Part shown: piece after piece, positions 57,850-64,000 of the stretch
How the letters are laid out: each line of letters begins with the position of its first letter
How positions within the stretch are numbered: position 1 is the stretch's first letter
Notes under the pieces: model-generated
Databases searched by the model: none
What the model saw: only the letters and a program-made list of their open reading frames with translations
Told to the model about the DNA's origin: nothing
Origin: Aquatica leii
Lineage: Eukaryota > Arthropoda > Insecta > Coleoptera > Lampyridae
Direction: 5' to 3'
Length of the DNA stretch: 64,000 nt
Assembly (NCBI GenBank): GCA_035610365.1
Contig: CM069432.1
Span: 20,646,354-20,710,353 of the forward strand
Translations under genes and position numbers: made by a program

Positions 57850-58960
57850 GTTATGTTAAAAAGTTGGTAAGTTAAAATTTTTTGAGTATAAAATTTGTTC
57901 TTGACGTGCCTACTTTTCGTAGATTTTTTGGCAACGTCTTGTACCACACGGACTGTTTTAGGGGTATATCTAGCCCCAACAAGTCTTTCATTATTAAGTT
58001 GTTTCACGCAATTCCACGTGAATATGTGGTCGAATTTGACGTATTTTTCACTGAAAGCTTATTATGGGCCGGTCGCCATCTCTCCACCTGTGACTTTATT
58101 GGTGACGTTGATAAAATACCTGCTTTTCGGAAAGTTTTCATGACGTCAGGTCGCTGAAAGCCAGGGGTTAAACATCACTTTATGGGAAAAAATACTTACA
58201 CAAGTGCGAAATTAATTAGAAAGAAGCTCGGCGCCATTCTATTATTTTAAATATCTTATGAATTAAATCAAGTTACTAGTCATAACGCCGTATGTACGTT
58301 TTTGTGTCAAATTTCATACTACGTTTTAGGTCATACTGGTACGGAGTTAGCTAATCCCTTATTGAATAATACACATCTGTAAGTATTGCATTTCCTATTT
58401 ATACGAGTATTACTTCGTACGTACATACTAAATCGTAATCACAATTAATGTTAAACTCTTTTTTTTGTGTGTCACATACTTATCTGGTGCGCTTTAATTC
58501 TCTATACTTTTGATTTTCGTATTCTTGTAATTTAACTTAATGAAGTAAAGTCATTCCTTCGTTAAATGGGAAAAGTTAAACCAATTAACGTACTTTGATA
58601 TGCGACGTGTTGCCCAGTCAAGGGCGTATTTGGTTTGTGATATCAACCCATGTAATATTGTTTGCAACGTTTATATAACTATGCTTATGTTCTGTCTTCG
58701 TCCTCTTTAACTACTTCTGTGATAAAATAAATATATATTCTGTGTTATCATTTCTGTTGTATTATTTGTTCTTTTCCAGCTGCAGGTAGAGTTAAACGTT
58801 ATCTTCCTAATTTAATTTTTCATTGTTTTGGCGTCTAATTAGATTTAATTTATAATTTTGCATCACAAAGCCTACGACTCTCTCTCCGGAAAAACATTGT
58901 TAGCCGTTGTTTATTTTTTGATTACAAGAAAACCGGCGTAACCATTTTAATATTAATAAA
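57850..58960 (+). repeat. Interspersed repeat C, best copy
   Basis: Colinear with the reverse of 61830-62830. Contains a 91-codon frame (57882-58157; ..KSFIIKLFHAIPREYVVEFD..) largely shared with the frame 62559-62795 of the inverted copy. Ends not defined; family unknown. Confidence 0.78.
57882..58157 (+). other. ORF inside repeat C, function unknown
   Basis: The 91-residue frame includes FIIKLFHAIPREYV and EFDVFF-ES, identical or nearly so in the inverted copy near 62620-62700 (where KKL is inserted) despite many base changes around it. I recognise no family. It may be a scrap of a retroelement protein, or non-coding sequence that is simply well conserved. Confidence 0.3.
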
Positions 58961-58969
58961 CTGTGATAC

Positions 58970-59660
58970 TACAAGAATTAGTTGCAGTACCACGGTATTT
59001 TTTGCTTTCTATAAGTCTCTATATTTGTTTTATATTAAATTTTTCAATTTAATTTAGATATGTACATCTGAAGATGACCATAGATCGAAACATTTGAGGA
59101 AGGCTTTGAGAAGAAAAGTTTTTTAAAAAACAAAAATATAATACTAACTCGATAAGATTAAACTTTAATTGGAAGAAATCTATTATTCACCGTTTTCTTA
59201 TATATAATTATTTTCTTAGTTTTCAACATTGGTATTTACGGCGATTTCAAGTCAGTCGTAAATTTTGTTTTAAAATATGTTTTCCATTTATGCTTACGAT
59301 ATTATGTTCAACTTTAATTTTGATTAATTTCAAACATTTTAAACGAATACTTAAATTTATACTGTTAAATAATACATTGTTCTGTTGTATAAATGATGAA
59401 ATAAAATTTGTCTTCCGGAAACAGTTCTTTGACCTGTCCATTAGTCGACTTTCTTTAACCTTTATTGTTTCGTTTGAATTATTTTGAATACCTAAACCTT
59501 GCTTGTCTTGTTTTAATAAAATGTGAACATTTTTTATGCCTGTATTGTAATTTTTTAGATGTCGTCATTTTATTTGTATTTGTTAAGATTAAATATTTTT
59601 TATATGTAAAATATAGTCTTGTAATTTTTTAATTTGTTAACAAAAATTAAGATGTTTGAA
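58970..59660. other. No recognised gene
   Basis: Contains CTGAAGATGACC..GATCGAAAC at 59068-59091, a motif resembling decayed hammerhead cores of retroelement ends. Otherwise AT-rich 3' flank of Gly/Tyr-rich gene 2. Confidence 0.35.
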
Positions 59661-59671
59661 AAATATAACGT

Positions 59672-59677
59672 TTTATT
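59672..59677 (-). terminator. Poly(A) signal of gene 2
   Basis: AATAAA on the minus strand, 50 bp after the stop codon of Gly/Tyr-rich gene 2. Confidence 0.55.
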
Positions 59678-59726
59678 AAATAAAATAAATAGATTAACTA
59701 AGTAACAAATTTATGGTAGTGTGAGT

Positions 59727-60189
59727 TTATCCAAAGAATCCACCATGGTGATGAGGTCTGTAACCTCCGTGTCCACCGTAGCCTCCGTGTCCACCGTAAC
59801 CACCATAGCCTCCATAACCGCCGTAACCTCCATAGCCGCCATAGCCTCCGTAACCACCGTGACCATGTCCGTGCCCATGTCCGTGACCGAATCCTCCGTA
59901 TCCAGGACCATATCCACCGTAACCACCATATCCACCGTATCCACCATATCCACCGTACCCACCATGTCCTCCGTACCCTCCATGACCACCATAGTCACCG
60001 TATCCTCCGTGACCACCAAATCCACCATGGTGATGATGATTGTGACCACCAAGCAATCCACCCAATAATCCAAACTTCTTTTCTTCTGCTGCTACAACAG
60101 CAAATAGAACCGCCAACAACGCGATCGCCTAAAAAAAAGTTTGAATACAAGCACATTTTAACAAAAATGATATTTACTTTGAATCCCAT
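59727..60189 (-). CDS. Secreted Gly/Tyr/His-rich (cuticular-type) protein 2
   Basis: Two-exon gene. Exon 1 encodes MGFK (60189-60178), the intron is 60177-60129 (GTAAAT..AG, 49 bp, phase 0), and exon 2 runs 60128-59727. Residues 1 to about 18 form a signal peptide ending VVAA. EEKKFGLLGGLLGG follows, then long GGY repeats with a central GHGHGHGHG block and a C-terminal RPHHHGGFFG. No Cys, no chitin-binding (Rebers-Riddiford) motif, no transmembrane segment beyond the signal. The role is inferred as a structural cuticle or secreted matrix component. TATA box and poly(A) signal present. The antisense and shifted frames rich in Val, Thr and Ser over this gene are artefacts of the repeat. Confidence 0.87.
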
Positions 60190-60251
60190 TTTAACAAATA
60201 ATTGAGTTACAATATCAATCTCGAATTATAACAACGAAAGCTTTCTTCAAG

Positions 60252-60259
60252 TTTTTATA
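60252..60259 (-). promoter_or_regulatory. TATA box of Gly/Tyr-rich gene 2
   Basis: TATAAAAA on the minus strand, 63-70 bp upstream of the ATG, the same distance as in gene 1. Confidence 0.6.
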
Positions 60260-60269
60260 GTAACGATGC

Positions 60270-61800
60270 ATCGTGGCTCAAGGATATCTCCCCTTATTGC
60301 AACTTCTTAATTTTATTATTTTGGAAGGGATACATACACCTTTCTACATTTTTCATGTAACTTTTCACTGCCATGTGAATATTTGCTTCAATTGAATATG
60401 AAATATATAGGTCAAGATTATAGGTTCCACCACGTACGAATTTTAGCATTAGCGATTTAATAACGACATTGACTGTATTTGGGTTTTTACGCACTTTTTA
60501 AAATACAATGCAGTGTTTAACAGTCCCATTAAACCAGACTGGTAAAGTTAAATAAGAAAAGTGGTCAAGATCTATCTTGATGTGGGATTACATGATCATG
60601 ACCTAGATGAGCACTTAGCATATTCACCCAAACATTACTCAAGGAAAGTCATAAACCGCAACATTTTGGGATTTCCGCTGAAATTGAATTTATCTTATAA
60701 TTTACAGTCACTAGTACAGATTGAAATTGTGTTGTAAGCCAAAATGGTTGACCCAAATGTTAAAATTTGAATTAATTGTGTACTTTTAGAGTTAAGCAAC
60801 TGTTACAGTTTAATTATCATTAATTCAATTTTTTATTTTAGATTTTGTGTCAGATGCAGTTGCAAAATTCTTTAATTATATTCATTAAATTATTTTATTT
60901 ATAAAAAATCTTTATAAGTAAATGTACAGTGTATTTAACAAATAAGTATGCGAATATTAAACGTTTTATCAGTACTAAAATTTGTCTGGTATTTGCAAAT
61001 AGTGACAAAAGCAAAAAATAACATTGCTTAAAAGAAGTTGAAATATTTTCATCAAAATATAACAATTTAATTTTCTAACAAACAATTATATTGAAATAAA
61101 AGTTTGTTGTACATTTTATTACAATACCAAAATTGCAATAAACTTTTGTCGAATAGTAATATGTATAGGAAATGGATTGAAACAAATAAATCTAAAATTA
61201 AAAAACATTTAGATTATGCTATGGCATCAATAACATTCAAAACCGTATAACCATTATCAGCGGATGTCGTCTATTCCAATGTCTTACAAAATTACACAAC
61301 CATCACAGTTGATTCATACTGTAAGTGTAAGATTACTAAAAATAAAAAAATGTAATTGGTATTAGTCAATCAAAAAGGAAAATTTGATAGTTGATAAATT
61401 TCACAAGTTAGGTACCATTTATGTATTCACCACAAAATTTGCATTTTAAATGTTGCCCTCTAACTTGTATTACAGAATAATTAGATTGTGAGTAACCTGT
61501 ATTTATTTTGTGTTTTATTTGTCGAAATACGTTGTTTACCTAAATATTGTTTTTTTGTTCGTTCCATTTTTAATGTTAGTTTAAGATGAAGCAAAAGTGT
61601 TTATTTACTTGCAAGATTTTAAATAGACAGATTGCTTGGTGGTGACTTAACTAAAAAAAAACAAACGTAACACGAATAAACAGTTGGTCTGGTTCTTAAG
61701 GTAGGTTTGCTCGGCAAACTGCTTACATTGTTGCGATCAGGTTTAAACTTGCATACATTTTAGATGTATATATGTACTGCATAGGTTCCCATTGTCATTG
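60270..61800. other. Intergenic flank, no gene seen
   Basis: 5' flank of Gly/Tyr-rich gene 2; no coding or transposon signature identified. Confidence 0.4.
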
Positions 61801-61829
61801 CCTTAGGTTTAGTACAATTTGTCTAGTGT

Positions 61830-62830
61830 GCCGAAAAATGTCAGCTCTGATCGAAACATTGTTACGCTGGTTTTCTTGTAACAAAAGAATAAGCGACGGC
61901 TAGCACAGTTTTTCCGGAGAAGGAGTCGCAGGCTTTGTGATTCGAAATTATAAATTAAATCTAAAAAGACGCCAAAACGATGAAAGATTAAATTAGGGAG
62001 ATATCGTTTAACTCTACCCGTAGCTGTCAAACAACAAATAACACAACAGAAATGATAATACAGAATATATATTTATTGTATCACAGAAGTAGTTGAAGAA
62101 GACGAAGACAGTGCATAAGTGTTGTTATATAAACGTTGCAAACAACATTACATGGGTTGACGCCCTTGACTGGGCAACACGTTGCACATCAAAGTGCCTT
62201 AATCAATCTAACTTTTACATTTAACGAAGGAATGACATTACCACATTAAGTTAAACTGCAAAAATACGAAACTCAAAAGTATAGAGAATCAAAGCGCATC
62301 AGATAAGTATGTGACACAAAAACGCACATACGGCATTATCACAAGTAACTTGATTTAATTCATACTATATTTAAAGTAAAAGAATGCGTCGAGCTTCCCT
62401 TTAACTAACTTCGCACTTGTGTAAGCATTTCTTCCCATAAAGTGGTGTTCAACGCGACCTGACGTCACGAAAACTTTTCGAAAAGCAGGAGTTTTATCAA
62501 CGTCACCAATGGTCACAGGTGGAGCGGTGTCGACACGCTAAAGAATTAATTTAAACCCTCAATACAAAAAAAAGTTATATAACCACATACTCCAAAATAA
62601 GCTTTCACTCAAAAATACGTCAAATTCGACCAGCTTTTTTTCCACATATTCACGTGGAATTGCGTGAAACAACTTAATAATGAAAGCCTTGTCGGGCCTA
62701 GAGATACCGATAAAACGATCTGTGTTGTACAAGGCGTCACCGGAAAATGAAATCGTTTGACAGCCGTCTACAAAAAGTAGGCGTATCGAGGACAAATTTT
62801 ATACTTGAAAAATTTTAACCTACCAATGGT
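61830..62830 (-). repeat. Interspersed repeat C, inverted copy
   Basis: Reverse complement of 57850-58960 over most of its length, with indels. Its frame 62795-62559 shares KAFIIKLFHAIPREYV with the plus-strand copy. Confidence 0.78.
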
Positions 62831-62859
62831 TTAACATAACAACATCCTACAAGTTTAAA

Positions 62860-63582
62860 GTGCGAGCGGTCATTCGTTTTTTGCACCCAAATAATGAAAA
62901 ACCTACCAAAATTAATACAGAAAAACTTATGAAGGAAGTCGAGAACAAGTTAGAGTTTGCAGTTCAAAAGTAGACACACTGCTCGCACTGAATAATAATT
63001 CCAAAAATCACCAACTACAAAAACGGATGAGAATGCTAATTCGTGAAAATTGTCGGTTAAAAATACCAAACATTGTTCTAACAATCGATATTTTCAAAAT
63101 CTCTTGATGAAATCGTATCTGAATTAAGCTATCAAAAAGTTTTCGGAAGATAGGCACCAAAAATATTTTCTGACCGACACAAAATGCAAAGAATCGCGGC
63201 GACAATAAAAGCTTTAACGCGCTATTGTCAGAAGAACGGGTTTCTAGAGTCTATAGTTACAGAAGAGAAAGCTTCAGTACATTACCATACCTTCAAATCA
63301 AAAAAAAGTTCACTAACATCAAAAAAGTTTAGTTTAGCAATATGCTAAAAAGACAATAACAACTGTGTTCTGGAATACGCTTATCGAAACAAAAAACAAA
63401 AATCAACAACAAATCAGGTTGTTGCATGATAAGTTAAATAAGATCAGAAACACAATTAGAAAGTTATTGTCTCTAGAGTCCAGACCTAGCTCCTTTCAAT
63501 TTTATTTGTTTGGGCCGTCAAAAATTTGAAGATAACAACAAACTTCATGATGAGGCTAAGCAGTTTTTTATAAATTTGTAAA
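62860..63582 (+). pseudogene. mariner transposase remnant
   Basis: Begins VRAVIRFLHPNNEKPTKIN (N-terminal HTH). Then come DEIVSELSYQKVFGR, SDRHKMQRIAATIKALTRYC, FLESIVTEEKASVHYHTF (family VTGDETWVHH, so the first catalytic Asp is Glu here) and ESKRQ-like residues. Toward the end FYLFGPSK and FEDNNKLHDEAKQFFINL match the mariner C-terminus. Frameshifts and stops throughout; central part with the second Asp not recognisable. Confidence 0.72.
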
Positions 63583-63594
63583 GTAGTTAATAAT

Positions 63595-64000
63595 TCGTGC
63601 TTAAATGTGTTGCTGAGGTGATGCCTATCGTCTCTGTTGACGATCTTGTTCTTTTCTATCTTTACGGTTTTCTTGATTAGTTTGATACTGTAGTTCTTGG
63701 TAGTAGCTATCAATTCTACATTGTCAAAATCCATTTTATGTTCCGTTTCATGTGCCTATTCTGGTACTGCTGATTCTCTAATTCTTTTGAATCTTTGCGT
63801 TTCTCTCGTGTTCTTTAACTTCTTTCTTCATTGTTCTTCTTGTTTGTTTGACATACGCTTTCCGCACTGGTATGTTATCTTATAAATATTTTGACAACTG
63901 TCATTTGTTGTTGGTAGATACCGTTAGATTGACGAGGTGGTACCAAAGCGTACTTGTATCTTCTGTTTCTTTAAAATTTTTCTTATTCTCTTGGCGATTC
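63595..64000 (-). pseudogene. Penelope-like GIY-YIG endonuclease fragment, second family
   Basis: The minus strand reads QNIYKITYQCGKR, VKQTRRTMKKEVKEHERNAK, HETEHKMDFDNVELIATTKN, then IEKNKIVNRDDRHHLSNTFK. This is the C-terminal GIY-YIG domain and tail of a Penelope-like element different from the one at 15.4 kb. YVKQTRR replaces the usual YIGQTxR. It runs off the right edge of the window. Confidence 0.65.

Noticed and set aside
59068-59091. CTGAAGA..GATCGAAAC as a second hammerhead
   Set aside because: Stem II is weak and no stem III or cleavage triplet follows; kept only as a motif resemblance.
59711-60073. Frames rich in Val/Thr/Met or Ser/Thr on both strands
   Set aside because: Shifted readings of the Gly/Tyr repeat in gene 2; they lack a signal peptide and splice logic.
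1-64000. CRISPR arrays, rRNA, bacterial operons
   Set aside because: No regularly spaced repeats, no rRNA segments, and gene structure is eukaryotic with introns.

Overview
The window looks like AT-rich, non-coding insect chromatin built almost entirely from layered transposable elements, with two small host-type genes. The evidence for an insect (a beetle or another insect order; I cannot place it further) is the mix of element families (RTE-like LINE, Penelope-like, mariner, pogo/Tigger, piggyBac, PIF/Harbinger with a MADF-BESS partner gene, hAT, a TTAA transposon) and two Gly/Tyr/His-rich secreted proteins of cuticular type, each with a minute first exon and a 47-49 bp intron.

Layout. 240-2133 (-): decayed hAT/ZMYM-type transposase. 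2555-7249 (-): RTE-like LINE, split by a Tigger/pogo element (3405-5543) and carrying a hammerhead-ribozyme-like fold at 6976-7057 (+). 7250-9260: interspersed repeat A, piggyBac remnant, Penelope-like RT remnant. 10400-12060: Harbinger remnant whose transposase lies antiparallel inside an intron of its MADF-BESS gene. 12216-12544: 140-bp snapback repeat. 12588-14976: mariner with about 103-bp inverted repeats. 15363-15760: Penelope-like GIY-YIG fragment. 17274-17602 (+): Gly/Tyr-rich gene 1. 19690-26686 (-): hAT gene with a tandem duplication; its first intron holds a pogo-like element (21874-26473), which itself holds an LTR-like insertion (23558-25392). 27395-33010: Penelope-like fragments around repeat A, which is split by a piggyBac element (28124-31770). 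34490-35275: mariner-like remnant. 37876-38180: hAT/ZMYM exon. 38718-41393: Kolobok-like TTAA transposon with an unbroken 601-codon ORF, the best preserved large gene here. 43066-46149 (-): full-length RTE-like LINE with a 14-bp target duplication. 49470-51945 (-): second pogo-like element. 51990-58960: mariner remnants and copies of repeat C. 59727-60189 (-): Gly/Tyr-rich gene 2. 61830-64000: repeat C, mariner, Penelope-like GIY-YIG.

The elements do not form a pathway; they record successive insertions, and several can be ordered because one interrupts another. Comparing filled with unfilled copies of repeats A and C inside the window gives direct evidence for three insertions (piggyBac, RTE, Kolobok-like). 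No rRNA, tRNA gene or CRISPR array was seen. All family calls come from reading translated motifs; no database search was possible.
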